A stretch of DNA of 64,000 nucleotides. Origin: Viola odorata (lineage: Eukaryota > Streptophyta > Magnoliopsida > Malpighiales > Violaceae). Position 1 is the first letter of the stretch; each line of letters begins with the position of its first letter. Made by a program: the position numbers and the translations under genes. Shown here piece after piece: positions 36,823 to 46,911 of the stretch. Location: assembly GCA_963691705.1 (NCBI GenBank), contig OY829540.1, forward strand, positions 50,318,158 to 50,382,157, given 5' to 3'. The notes beneath the pieces are model-generated. The model was given only the letters and a program-made list of their open reading frames with translations, did no database searches and was not told the DNA's origin.

Positions 36823-37080
36823 GCCCCTTATATAGAAAAACTCTAAGCTAAAAGCCAAAAGACAAGTGGCCTAAAAAGCTTATCTAAAACGAATATTTCT
36901 TTACAAAAGATGGTCGGCCAAAACAGATGGCCGACAAAAGTAAAGCACTCACTAAAGCATAAAATTATTACAACCTGCCAAAAGACAGGTGGATAAAAAG
37001 GACAGCTGTCTGTGACAGCTGTGTCTGTGGTCGTCACTACTTACGTCTATGGTTTCTGGACGTCATTGCTTGCGTCATTT
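36823..37080 (-). promoter_or_regulatory. Pararetroviral 35S-like promoter
   Basis: On the minus strand, CTATATAAGGGG (36823-36835) is a TATA element followed by CTCTCCCTTTCATTTG, similar in layout to the CaMV 35S core. Upstream, two TGACG motifs lie 12 bp apart (37061-37065 and 37073-37077), the spacing of the as-1 element bound by TGA bZIP factors, and a third lies at 37032-37036. It points leftward, out of the viral block, so it would drive RNA antisense to the retrotransposon gag. Confidence 0.78.
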
Positions 37081-37102
37081 CTTTTGTTTGTCTGAGTTCC
37101 TT

Positions 37103-38917
37103 CTAGAGGTCTCTGTGTGTATCTGGAATAGTAACTTCGTCATCGTCGGCCTCTGTCATCTCTTTGTCCTGTAGGTCTTCTATGAGATTGATGATGTTTT
37201 CTTCTTCTACAAGGCGTCCATCTCCAGAGTGTGGAAGAAACATTTTCCATTCCCTGGTGCTATAGATCTGAATAAAGTATCCTTCTCCTAAGAGATGGTA
37301 ACTTATCCAGCTTTCTGGCGTGTATAGGGCTCTAGGGCTCTGTGCTGCTTTGTAGATTTCTTCATTGTCTAATTCTGAAAAATCATATGGTTGCAGAGTA
37401 ATCATTTTAATGTCTTCGATGCTATCTCTGTCTCTGTCTGCTGAGAGGACAAATATCCTCTTCTTGGCAGGGATGATCTCGAATCCTGATGCTGCTGGTA
37501 GAGTGGAGTCTATGATACATATAAGCTTTTTTCTTACTGCCATATTTCCTACAATCAGGAAGAATTTCTCACCAAATTCTTCTAAGTACTTTTCAATTCT
37601 TCCTTCTTCTTCTAACTTGAAGGTTATCTGTTCTATCATTCCCATATGAAAGAATGATAGTATTTTCTGAAAGGGCATGTCTGTGATATTTAAATCTACC
37701 TGTAATTTAAATAATCCTGCTGTTCCTATTTCTTTCATATGTCTAGAAAATGGTCCTCTGTTTAAGGAGAAGGGTTTTTGTATAACTTTTACTCCTTTAA
37801 ATTTCCAGTCTGTTTCTTCAAAATGGATTCGCACTAACTCTTTTTGTGCATTGATTAATCCTTCTAAGTGTCTGCTTTCTATTTTCTTTTTTATTATTTC
37901 TTCTCCTTCTGGCCATTGGTCGAATAATGGCTGGAGGGTGAAGAGGGCCGGCATATCTAGTAATCTAGCTCTGAGCTGAATAAAGCTTCTATTTTTGGGT
38001 GTTTTGTTCTGTTTGATGAATTGATCTAGTTGTTGTAACTTAATATTTAATCTACTCATTGTAGCATCTTTCTGTGAAACCTGTTTTTCTACTGCTTTAG
38101 ACTGCCTTTCGGCTTCTTCTCTCCTTTGTTCAAGGAAAGCAATCTGTGTAGTTGTTTGTTGTTGTATTTGTGCCAGTTGTTCCTCTAATTTTCTGTTTTT
38201 ATCCTCTAATCTTGCTATAAGCTGGCTAGTATCTTCCCGGGCTACTTCTGCATAAGGCCTAACAATTTCAGGCTCTATGTAAAAGTTTGGGCCTAACTGT
38301 GCCCTTGCCTCTTCTAGGGCTTCAGCAAAACTGTGATATCCCACATAAATGGGATTTTGACACATGATAAAAATTTTAACTGTATTGAAGCTATTAAACA
38401 CTCCTGTTTTTAGTCCTCTGTATATGACATAGTGTGAAAAGGACTTTCTTTGTATCTTGGGGTTTTTCTCTGAAAAATACATGCTTAAAGCATTTAAGCA
38501 TTGTACTTTAAATTGTGTTGCTGTGGGAAGGGTCTGTATATGCCAGATATTATCTAGCAAGCATTGATGTTCTCTGTCTATATTCAAACCTTCAAAGGGT
38601 TTAAATTTTTTGTTCCCTCCATCAGGAAATTCTGTGAGGTACATTGTACCAAATCTAATTTCATTCTGTGCTTTTCGTGTTGGAAAGCTTCTGTTTACCT
38701 GGGTAAATGGAGTCTGTATGTTTGAGGATGAAGATCCTCTTTCTGTTGTTGTGACTGGCATTGCCAGATTGTTTCTATACATGATGGTTCCTTCTGATAC
38801 AGATTCTTGAGTCTCCATCTTCTGTTGATTATTCATCTGTTCAGTTTCCATCTTCTGTTGATTATTCATCTGTTCTTTAGGTTTCAACACTCTTTTCTTC
38901 ATTTCTGCCTGTTTCAT
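37103..38917 (-). CDS. Pararetroviral transactivator/viroplasmin-like protein (full-length copy, 604 aa)
   Basis: Caulimovirid P6/TAV-type protein, which in relatives forms inclusion bodies and permits translation of downstream frames on polycistronic RNA. About residues 161-212 match the mini-TAV (Cauli_VI, RNase-H-N-like) fold: YVIYRG, a TGVF turn and an SFAEALEEA helix. Residues ~228-300 form a long Gln/Glu-rich coiled coil, and the N-terminus has a tandem [11 protein letters not shown] duplication. The ATG overlaps the stop of the upstream RNase H frame (ATGA). The frame is open to the stop at 37103, just before the promoter, in normal caulimovirus order. A second, truncated copy lies at 42168-43673. 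Whether it is expressed is unknown, as its own promoter lies downstream. Confidence 0.75.
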   Translation of the reverse strand: MKQAEMKKRVLKPKEQMNNQQKMETEQMNNQQKMETQESVSEGTIMYRNNLAMPVTTTERGSSSSNIQTPFTQVNRSFPTRKAQNEIRFGTMYLTEFPDGGNKKFKPFEGLNIDREHQCLLDNIWHIQTLPTATQFKVQCLNALSMYFSEKNPKIQRKSFSHYVIYRGLKTGVFNSFNTVKIFIMCQNPIYVGYHSFAEALEEARAQLGPNFYIEPEIVRPYAEVAREDTSQLIARLEDKNRKLEEQLAQIQQQTTTQIAFLEQRREEAERQSKAVEKQVSQKDATMSRLNIKLQQLDQFIKQNKTPKNRSFIQLRARLLDMPALFTLQPLFDQWPEGEEIIKKKIESRHLEGLINAQKELVRIHFEETDWKFKGVKVIQKPFSLNRGPFSRHMKEIGTAGLFKLQVDLNITDMPFQKILSFFHMGMIEQITFKLEEEGRIEKYLEEFGEKFFLIVGNMAVRKKLICIIDSTLPAASGFEIIPAKKRIFVLSADRDRDSIEDIKMITLQPYDFSELDNEEIYKAAQSPRALYTPESWISYHLLGEGYFIQIYSTREWKMFLPHSGDGRLVEEENIINLIEDLQDKEMTEADDDEVTIPDTHRDL

Positions 38918-39516
38918 TTAAAAAATTTATTAATATTTCTAGATAACAGGTCTGCTAAACTGTTGTTTTTTCCTTTAATATGTTCGAAACAGATTTTGTA
39001 TCCATTTCCCTGTATTAAATTCTGTAAATTAACCCATCGGGTTCTGTTTATCTTTTTACTATTTTCATTCTTTAGAAACTTAACTATTGCTTCACAGTCT
39101 GTCCTTACTGTGAATTCATTCTGTAGATAGATCTTAAATTTATCAAGGGCATTTATTAATGCCTGTATTTCAAAATCTAAACTTGTCCAGTTCTGTCCGG
39201 TTTTGAAATTGCCACTACTATAAGCAGCAATCCTTTCTGTATCTTTTTCTGAGTATTTATTGGGTTTACAGATCATTACTGCTCCCCATCCATCTTTACT
39301 TCCGTCACATTCTATAATAATGTAATCTGTTGTTAAAGGTAATTCTAATGGTTTTATTTTACTAACTTGGTCTTTTATTTTCTTTACTAGTTCTATATCT
39401 TCTTTATTGAAGTTTCTCTGACCATTTTTTGTTGTTTTACTGTATAAAGGTCCTACTAATTTACTTAAATTAGGAATAAACTTTCTAGCGTAATTTAATA
39501 TTCCTAAAAAGGCTTC
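38914..39516 (-). pseudogene. Pararetroviral RT C-terminus and RNase H (minus copy)
   Basis: Frame runs from the end of the RT ([13 protein letters not shown]) through the RNase H domain, with [12 protein letters not shown] near its start and DCEAI, LADLLS near its end. It stops in the ATGA overlapping the TAV start. It lacks the RT palm and is joined at ~39516 to a plus-strand leader, so it is a 5'-truncated fragment. The RNase H part itself is open, unlike the plus-strand copy. Confidence 0.78.
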
Positions 39517-39990
39517 TATCTCACTAATTTCTCTCTCTAGTTTCTAGCCTAAAATAGCCCCTTAGTTCCTAAGCACCAAAACAGTAGCCCATATATATAA
39601 AAAAAAAAAAAAGTCAAACCGGTGACTGTTGGTACTGTATATCTTCAACACCAGCTTTCATTATCCGGCCTTCGTATTTTTATTGGTAGCGGAGCCCAGA
39701 CGAATTCTTTGGGTAAATCTGACAAAAGACCGAGACAGGCGTGGTCAGGGTATCCACAGGAGTAAAGCCTGCTTTAGCCACGAACCCGCTAGGGTGAGTC
39801 AGTTTTCTTAAAGAACTTGTTTAAAGTTCTGTTTATTATAAATTTGTGCAGATGCTTTTATGTTTATTTTAATTTATGCTATTAATTGGGCTTAATCTTA
39901 AGAAGGAACTAATGCTAGAAAGCTAGAAACTTTTTCTTAAAATCTGAAAACTCTTTCCAAATATTTCTCAAAGTACTAAAAAATTGCAAA
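39517..39990 (+). other. Pararetroviral leader, plus copy, lacking its promoter
   Basis: Same leader start as 36676-36790 but facing right, then about 350 nt of leader containing the primer site. No TATA or as-1 lies upstream on this strand, because the junction is to RT sequence in the opposite orientation. Confidence 0.7.
39684..39696 (+). promoter_or_regulatory. Pararetroviral tRNA-Met primer binding site
   Basis: TGGTAGCGGAGCC matches 11 of 13 positions of the caulimovirid primer site complementary to initiator tRNA-Met (TGGTATCAGAGCC). It sets the viral plus orientation for this fragment. Confidence 0.65.
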
Positions 39991-40003
39991 CCCAAGACTC
40001 AAA

Positions 40004-40456
40004 CGGATTGAATACTTAGATTTAGAAGTAGCAAAAGAGAAATACAGAATAACTATAGAAGGGAGTGAAGTTAGTTGCAGAATAGACAAATCGGTATAGC
40101 ATAAACTTCATAGCTCAAACGCTCATTTAAACGGATTAACAGATCTAGTTATAAGTCTAGGAAATCACCTAGAAACAGAAAAAGAAGTTATTAATAAACA
40201 GATTAATAATATAACAGGAGTTATATCAAAAAATAGTAGATTCATAAAAATTATAACAGAAAATTTAGATTATATCAGAGGACAAAACGAACATATTCTT
40301 ACAGAATTCAAAAAGACCAGATCTATAGACAAAAAACCAGAAGAATCACAGGATATTGTAGGATTAACGAAAGCTTTAGATAGGTTAAAACTAGACAACA
40401 ATCAAAAAGTTAGTATTAAACCTATTAAATATAATCACTGGTTACCTAGAAAATGA
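40004..40456 (+). pseudogene. VAP-like coiled-coil frame (broken by one stop)
   Basis: A frame of about 150 codons rich in Glu, Asn, Lys and Ile, ending in TGA at 40454 that overlaps the movement-protein ATG (ATGA). Heptad-like LGNHLETEKEVINKQINNI suggests a coiled coil, and position and size fit the virion-associated/DNA-binding protein (P3 of caulimoviruses, P2 of badnaviruses). An in-frame TAG lies at 40097-40099. No clear ATG start was found. Assignment is by position and composition only. Confidence 0.5.
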
Positions 40457-41649
40457 ATAACTTTACACCTTTTAGTGGACCTAGTAGAACAGTACAGGAA
40501 CAACCAAGTAAAAGAGAAGAATCTAGGAGAAGTGTATCTTCTAGAGACGAGGTAAACAATTCATTCTTAGGAAGAGTATTTAGTAGAGGGTCAGGAAGTA
40601 ACAGTTCAGAAACAGTGGTCCAATTAGAAGAAGAAATTGATGTAGAAAGAAATTTAGAAATATATAACAATGAGCAATTAGATGCTCTAAATCCGAGAAC
40701 CTTATACAGGGCAGGACCTCTAAATATAAACACAGTACTTATTAGAAGTAATAGAGAAGAAAGTCTAAGGGTAGTTGATACAGCAGAAACTATAGATCTA
40801 TTCACCCCAGAAATGATAAATAAAATAAAGAAAACAGGGAAAATGTTTGCACATGTAGGGTTAGTAGTAATAGGAATTAAAGGATTAGGAAGAAAAGAAC
40901 TAGGAACAAAAGTTTTAGTCTTAATATTAGATAAATCATGGAAGACAGACGTCAAGAAAGCAACCATAGCTGGAATGGAAGTAGATCTTAGCCAGAATTG
41001 TGCACTTTTTTATTGCGCACCAGCAATATTAAAAGATATTAGAGATCTAAAGAATCTAAAAATAGGATTATCAACAAAAGGATATGAAGATTACAAAGGA
41101 AATAATCTAGTAATCAGTATAGGAATACTAGGAAAAACTAGTAATAGATCAGGAATGAATTATAATATTAACATAGAAGGAATTGTAGAAAATCTAGCAA
41201 GTCGAGGAATAAGAATGATAGATCCAGTTAAGATAGATGCAGAAAGTACAGCTGGATTAGAATGGCCTCTAAAAGAATTCATAGACACAACAGAAAAAAT
41301 ATTAGTACCAGAAAAGAGTGTGATATACGAAGATAAAGATGGCAATTACAGTATGAGATTTAATAATTATGTAGAAAAAGAACCAACCAAAGAAGATGAT
41401 AGTGACCAAGAAATTAGTATGATGAACGCAGATTTAGGAGAACCTATATATGATACAGAAGGTGAAATAGAACCTATATATGATACCGAAAACGAAGAAA
41501 TAGAAGATCTTATAGGATATGGTTTGTATGAAGAATTAGGCGAGGAAATGGAAGAATTAGAAGAAGTAGCTGGTTTCAAAACAGAAGAAGTTCAAAAAAC
41601 ATTTGAACAAATAGTTAATAAAAAATTTACAGAGACCTTTATACAGTAA
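40453..41649 (+). CDS. Pararetroviral movement protein (30K superfamily), 3'-joined to RT sequence
   Basis: 398-residue frame. Residues ~95-240 carry the caulimovirid 30K movement core: the [17 protein letters not shown] segment, the LVLILD strand-turn and the [12 protein letters not shown] stretch. An acidic C-terminal tail follows. The protein would act at plasmodesmata in the virus. The last few codons (~41635 onward) belong to RT sequence, so the natural C-terminus may be lost. Apart from that the frame is open. Confidence 0.75.
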   Translation: MNNFTPFSGPSRTVQEQPSKREESRRSVSSRDEVNNSFLGRVFSRGSGSNSSETVVQLEEEIDVERNLEIYNNEQLDALNPRTLYRAGPLNINTVLIRSNREESLRVVDTAETIDLFTPEMINKIKKTGKMFAHVGLVVIGIKGLGRKELGTKVLVLILDKSWKTDVKKATIAGMEVDLSQNCALFYCAPAILKDIRDLKNLKIGLSTKGYEDYKGNNLVISIGILGKTSNRSGMNYNINIEGIVENLASRGIRMIDPVKIDAESTAGLEWPLKEFIDTTEKILVPEKSVIYEDKDGNYSMRFNNYVEKEPTKEDDSDQEISMMNADLGEPIYDTEGEIEPIYDTENEEIEDLIGYGLYEELGEEMEELEEVAGFKTEEVQKTFEQIVNKKFTETFIQ

Positions 41650-42170
41650 AACAACAAAAAATGGTCAGAGAAACTTCAATAAAGAAGATATAGAACTAGT
41701 AAAGAAAATAAAAGACCAAGTTAGTAAAATAAAACCATTAGAATTACCTTTAACAACAGATTACATTATTATAGAATGTGACGGAAGTAAAGATGGATGG
41801 GGAGCAGTAATGATCTGTAAACCCAATAAATACTCAGAAAAAGATACAGAAAGGATTGCTGCTTATAGTAGTGGCAATTTCAAAACCGGACAGAACTGGA
41901 CAAGTTTAGATTTTGAAATACAGGCATTAATAAATGCCCTTGATAAATTTAAGATCTATCTACAGAATGAATTCACAGTAAGGACAGACTGTGAAGCAAT
42001 AGTTAATTTCTAAAGAATGAAAATAGTAAAAAGATAAACAGAACCCGATGGGTTAATTTACAGAATTTAATACAGGGAAATGGATACAAAATCTGTTTCG
42101 AACATATTAAAGGAAAAAACAACAGTTTAGCAGACCTGTTATCTAGAAATATTAATAAATTTTTTAAATG
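41635..42170 (+). pseudogene. Pararetroviral RNase H fragment (plus copy, frameshifted)
   Basis: Begins inside the RT-RNase H linker directly after the movement-protein frame and runs to the ATGA overlap with the TAV copy at 42168. Compared with the minus copy, one base is missing at about 42005-42010, just after DCEAIV, which creates an immediate stop. Otherwise the two copies are almost identical. Confidence 0.78.
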
Positions 42171-43673
42171 AAACAGGCAGAAATGAAGAAAAGAGTGTTG
42201 AAACCTAAAGAACAGATGAATAATCAACAGAAGATGGAAACTGAACAGATGAATAATCAACAGAAGATGGAGACTCAAGAATCTGTATCAGAAGGAACCA
42301 TCATGTATAGAAACAATCTGGCAATGCCAGTCACAACAACAGAAAGAGGATCTTCATCCTCAAACATACAGACTCCATTTACCCAGGTAAACAGAAGCTT
42401 TCCAACACGAAAAGCACAGAATGAAATTAGATTTGGTACAATGTACCTCACAGAATTTCCTGATGGAGGGAACAAAAAATTTAAACCCTTTGAAGGTTTG
42501 AATATAGACAGAGAACAGCAATGCTTGCTAGATAATATCTGGCATATACAGACCCTTCCCACAGCAACACAATTTAAAGTACAATGCTTAAATGCTTTAA
42601 GCATGTATTTTTCAGAGAAAAACCCCAAGATACAAAGAAAGTCCTTTTCACACTATGTCATATACAGAGGACTAAAAACAGGAGTGTTTAATAGCTTCAA
42701 TACAGTTAAAATTTTTATCATGTGTCAAAATCCCATTTATGTGGGATATCACAGTTTTGCTGAAGCCCTAGAAGAGGCAAGGGCACAGTTAGGCCCAAAC
42801 TTTTACATAGAGCCTGAAATTGTTAGGCCTTATGCAGAAGTAGCCCGGGAAGATACTAGCCAGCTTATAGCAAGATTAGAGGATAAAAACAGAAAATTAG
42901 AGGAACAACTGGCACAAATACAACAACAAACAGCTACACAGATTGCTTTCCTTGAACAAAGGAGAGAAGAAGCCGAAAGGCAGTCTAAAGCAGTAGAAAA
43001 ACAGGTTTCACAGAAAGATGCTACAATGAGTAGATTAAATATTAAGTTACAACAACTAGATCAATTCATCAAACAGAACAAAACACCCAAAAATAGAAGC
43101 TTTATTCAGCTCAGAGCTAGATTACTAGATATGCCGGCCCTCTTCACCCTCCAGCCATTATTCGACCAATGGCCAGAAGGAGAAGAAATAATAAAAAAGA
43201 AAACAGAAAGCAGACACTTAGAAGGATTAATCAATGCACAAAAAGAGTTAGTGCGAATCCATTTTGAAGAAACAGACTGGAAATTTAAAGGAGTAAAAGT
43301 TATACAAAAACCCTTCTCCTTAAACAGAGGACCATTTTCTAGACATATGAAAGAAACAGGAACAGCAGGATTATTTAAATTACAGGTAGATTTAAATATC
43401 ACAGACATGCCCTTTCAGAAAATACTATCATTCTTTCATATGGGAATGATAGAACAGATAACCTTCAAGTTAGAAGAAGAAGGAAGAATTGAAAAGTACT
43501 TAGAAGAATTTGGTGAGAAATTCTTCCTGATTGTAGGAAATATGGCAGTAAGAAAAAAGCTTATATGTATCATAGACTCCACTCTACCAGCAGCATCAGG
43601 ATTCGAGATCATCCCTGCCAAGAAGAGGATATTTGTCCTCTCAGCAGACAGAGACCAAAACCTGAGTTTGTAA
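42168..43673 (+). pseudogene. Pararetroviral transactivator/viroplasmin, truncated copy
   Basis: Matches the 604-residue copy at 37103-38917 with only a handful of substitutions over ~495 residues, then breaks at 43656 where coat-protein sequence begins in another frame and a stop follows at 43671. The last ~105 residues are missing. Confidence 0.8.
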
Positions 43674-45262
43674 CCCCAGGAACTTCAGGGACAGAAATAC
43701 TAGGCAGAGAACCATGGGTACCTGCTACGGCAGTATACCAAGGAGAATCAAACCTTAGAGGAAGAGGGGCAAGGATGCCTATAGGGAAACTTTACAGCTC
43801 ACATATGTTATTAATAGAACAACAGAGTCCTCAGTTATGGCCAGATGAAATATTAGTTTGGGAACAAACAGTAGTTAGAAATTGGGAAACCAATAAAAGA
43901 GACGATATAGATATGTTCTCTTATTTAGAAACAACATTAGGGCCAACAGCTTTAGGTATTTGGCAAAGTAAGAAATTAAAAGATCCAGATAGTATTAACA
44001 CTATTAAATCATTAGGAGACAATCCCTATAATTTTACAAGCCAAATTAGAATTTTATTATTAGGAGTAGACCCAGCAAAAGAAAATACATTTATACAAGA
44101 TACTGCAGTCAGAAATTTAGAACAGCTCAGTATTACAGATTTCAAGTATATAAAAGAATTTAGTTCAGATTTTGCAAGGTTATTATCACAGACAGGGAAA
44201 GCTATGGATGATGAATTATGTAATAAATACTTCATTAAATTACCAGGTGATTTAGGTAGATCAATGCATGAAGAATGGAACAGAGATTGTGGTCACATAG
44301 TAGACTTAGGAATAGGACCTAGAATCACATACGTATTTAAAAAATTAGAAGATAAATGCAAAGAAGCTACAATGCAAGAACAGATAAAACGTCAAGCTTG
44401 GGCGTTTTGTAGAACAGCTATCTATACACCACAGGCATATGGTTATTATGATAAAAAGAAAAAATTCCTTAGAAAAAGTACGTCTTATAGAAAGGATAAA
44501 CCTTGGAAAAATAAAGATAGATATGTTAAAAAGCCTAGAGATAGGAGTTGCACATGTTTTATCTGTGGGGATCCACAACATTTAGCAAATAGATGTCCTA
44601 ATAAACATAAGAATATAGACAGAACAAACTTAGTAGAACAATTAGGAGAATACGAAATAGAAAATATTAAGACAGATTCCGAAAATGAATCAGTATATAG
44701 TATAGCGTCAGAAAATGAATCAGAAAATAGTACAAAAATTACATATACATACATGAATAGAGAACAAAATGAAGAAGTAGTAGAATGCTTGCATGAATGG
44801 ATTAGAAACAGAGGAAATAATCATATAAACTGTTATAACTGTAGACTATATCCAGCTATAGACAGAAGATACCAATGTAACAATTGTTTTAAAGAAATAT
44901 GTTTTATGTGTATTAAAAAATTATTCCAGATAGAAATAGATATATCAGGAAAAGCCATAGAAAGCACTCGTAGTGATACGATAGATGAAACACTTAGAGA
45001 ACAAATTAAAAGGCATGATGTAGAAATAGAACTCTTGAAACATAGAATAAAAGAACTTGAAAACCAAAATGAGAAAAAGAAGCAAGTAGATACAGAATCT
45101 AGTTATCTCACAGAACAAATTCAGGAAGAATCAGCATTTACCATTAGTAAATGTATAGCAAGTTTAATAACCCTAAAATGTAGACTTTGGTTAGATACAA
45201 ATACTTTTGTAGAATTAAATACTATTTTAGATACAGCAAGCTCAAAAAGTATGGTAGGACAT
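43656..45262 (+). pseudogene. Pararetroviral coat protein and start of protease (both ends truncated)
   Basis: Open frame entered at the junction with TAV. The capsid region contains the conserved LGDNPYNF...F..DFARLL and KYFIKLPGDLG segments, then a basic stretch and the CCHC knuckle CFICGDPQHLANRC (44555-44596). A second metal-binding motif, C-x2-C-x11-C-x2-C-x4-C-x2-C, lies at 44831-44911. A coiled coil follows, then the start of the aspartic protease with LDTAS near 45227-45241 (DTA, where DTG is commoner). The frame ends at 45305 after running into inverted RT sequence at ~45262. The original N-terminus is absent. CP and protease appear to be parts of one polyprotein. Confidence 0.78.
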
Positions 45263-46615
45263 AGTCCTACTAATTTACTTAAATTAGGAATAAACTTTCT
45301 AGCGTAATTTAATATTCCTAAAAAGGCTTGTATCTGTTTTAACCCTTCTAATTTGTCTGGAAAATTTAATATTTTTTCTGCTATATGTGGTTGTAATTCT
45401 ATTTTTCCATCTCCTATTTCTAATCCTAGAAATGATATTTTTCTTTTATATAATTCCATCTTTCTTTTACTTACTACTATTCCTTGTTTTTCTATTTCTT
45501 GAAAAACTTGTCTTAAATGCTCTTCATGTTCTTTAATAGAATTACTGGCTACTAGGATATCATCTATGTAAACTAAACAGAACTCGTATTTCAAGAATAT
45601 CGAGTCCATATATCTCTGAAAAACTGCTGGCGCATTTTTAAGGCCAAAGGAAAGAACATTCCACTCGAAATGTCCCTCTGAACATGTAAATGCCGTCCAT
45701 TGTTTAAACCATTCTTCTAATTTTAACTGATTGTAACCTGACTTTAAATCGAATTTACTAAAGATCTTTTTCTGTTGTATTAATCCTATCAGGCTATCTT
45801 TGTTTGGGATATTGTAAGCATCATCTATTGTATTATCATTTAGTCTTTTATAATTATAGACTATTCTAGCTTTTCCTCTTTTGATTTCACTATGATTTCT
45901 TACTATAAATGCTGCTGATCTGTGAGGGCTGACTGATCTTTTTATTAATCCTTGTTTTAACATTTCAGGAATTTGTTTTCTAAATTCTTCTTTATCTAAT
46001 GGACTATAGTCTATATTGGCTGTTACTATTCTTATGTCTGGATTTTTAATCTGTATTTTTACTTCATAATTTACTCTACTTTTAGTGATATCTTCTCCTA
46101 TTAATCCTATCTTTTCTAATTTTTGTATTATAGGATAATTTCTACTGGTCCTAATGTCTGGTCCTTTTTCTAATTCTAATGCCAATTCTTTTCCTAGCAT
46201 AGTATATGTTTCGTTTTCTATATGCTCTGTTCTTTTTGGTTCTGGTTTTAAAAATTCTAACGTGGGTTGTCCACCACGCTTCTTAGCCAACTCCGCTGTT
46301 TGTATATATTTATTGGTTGGGAAGGTATATACGTTTTTACTAATTGTAATACTGTTTCTAGCTATGGTTATACTACCATTTAAACTACATATGAAGTTTA
46401 ATCCTAATAAAAAGTCATTACTTTTTGTTTCTTCAGGTGCTATATTGATCTGTGGAATGTCGTATTTTATACTGTAGTTTTGTGCAAAATCTATAAACTG
46501 TATTCCTAATGCTTCTACTTGATGTGTTATCACCATTGTTCTTTGTTCTGCTGTTTTTGTAATTATTCTGTATTGTAATTTTTTATGATACTTTAATGGT
46601 ATTAGACATAGTTTA
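45262..46615 (-). pseudogene. Pararetroviral protease C-terminus and reverse transcriptase
   Basis: Minus-strand frame (open 46680-45121, viral part ~46615-45262). It starts in the back half of the protease (DFLLGLNFI, the ILG-like motif, ~46392-46418), then a linker and the full RT finger/palm: SPHRSAAFIV, KARIVYNYKRLN, FSKFDLKSGYNQL, the catalytic YIDD at 45559-45570 and FLGLEIGDGK. It breaks at 45262 before RNase H, and the remaining codons are antisense of the coat-protein fragment. Its first codons are retrotransposon-derived. The domain is complete but lacks both natural ends. Confidence 0.85.
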
Positions 46616-46740
46616 TGTCTTATTGTCTTTTTTCCTGTCCTTTGACAACCAAAGGGAGGCGTTGAAAAATATATATTCATGTCTTATTGTCTTTTATAGG
46701 AACTTGTGCTCAAAGGACAGGAAAAAAAAAGGAAAAAAAA
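46616..46740 (+). other. Retrotransposon-derived filler at the right edge of the RT fragment
   Basis: GACAACCAAAGGGAGGCGTTG at 46641 recurs at 47349, and TTGTCTTTTATAGGAACTTG at 46688 recurs at 36401, so this short stretch is duplicated host-element DNA lying inside the inverted arms. Confidence 0.6.
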
Positions 46741-46911
46741 AACAACAACAACAATAAAACAAAAAATGAGAACCTTTTTGAAAAAAAAAACTTGCGTGTC
46801 AAATCTTTTGAGTTTTAAATAACAAAAGGGCAGTGTGGGGTCGGCCGCACCTAGGAGTAGTTAGGGTCACAAGAACCACGTTTTGACTAACCCCGTTAAC
46901 CCAATGCTAAG
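46741..46911 (-). repeat. Right inverted arm of the pararetroviral block
   Basis: Reverse complement of 36485-36651, including the GGTCGGCCGCACCTAGGAG segment. LTR-element sequence resumes at 46912. Confidence 0.85.

Larger units (their letters stand above)
36485..46911. mobile_element. Rearranged endogenous pararetrovirus (Caulimoviridae) block
   Basis: Contains movement protein, coat protein, protease, RT (YIDD), RNase H, transactivator-like protein, a 35S-like promoter and a tRNA-Met primer site, so the source is a caulimovirid. Fragment order on the plus strand: promoter + TAV + RNase H + RT end (minus, to ~39516); leader + VAP-like + MP (plus, ~39517-41635); RNase H + TAV (plus, ~41635-43656); CP + protease start (plus, 43656-45262); RT + protease end (minus, 45262-~46615). 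No integrase is present, consistent with passive integration. All copies are truncated or joined to other pieces, and no intact genome is seen. Confidence 0.88.

Noticed and set aside
36843..37037. Short frame in the viral promoter region
   Set aside because: It overlaps the TATA and as-1 region, with no similarity to any viral protein.
43565..43655. Apparent N-terminus of the coat-protein frame
   Set aside because: These codons are out-of-frame TAV sequence before the junction at 43656, not a natural start.
45121..45261. C-terminal extension of the RT frame
   Set aside because: It is the antisense of the coat-protein/protease fragment past the inversion point.
36485..46911. Replication-competent integrated virus
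   Set aside because: Fragments are in mixed orientation, truncated and joined to unrelated pieces, with a stop and a frameshift; no collinear genome exists in the window.
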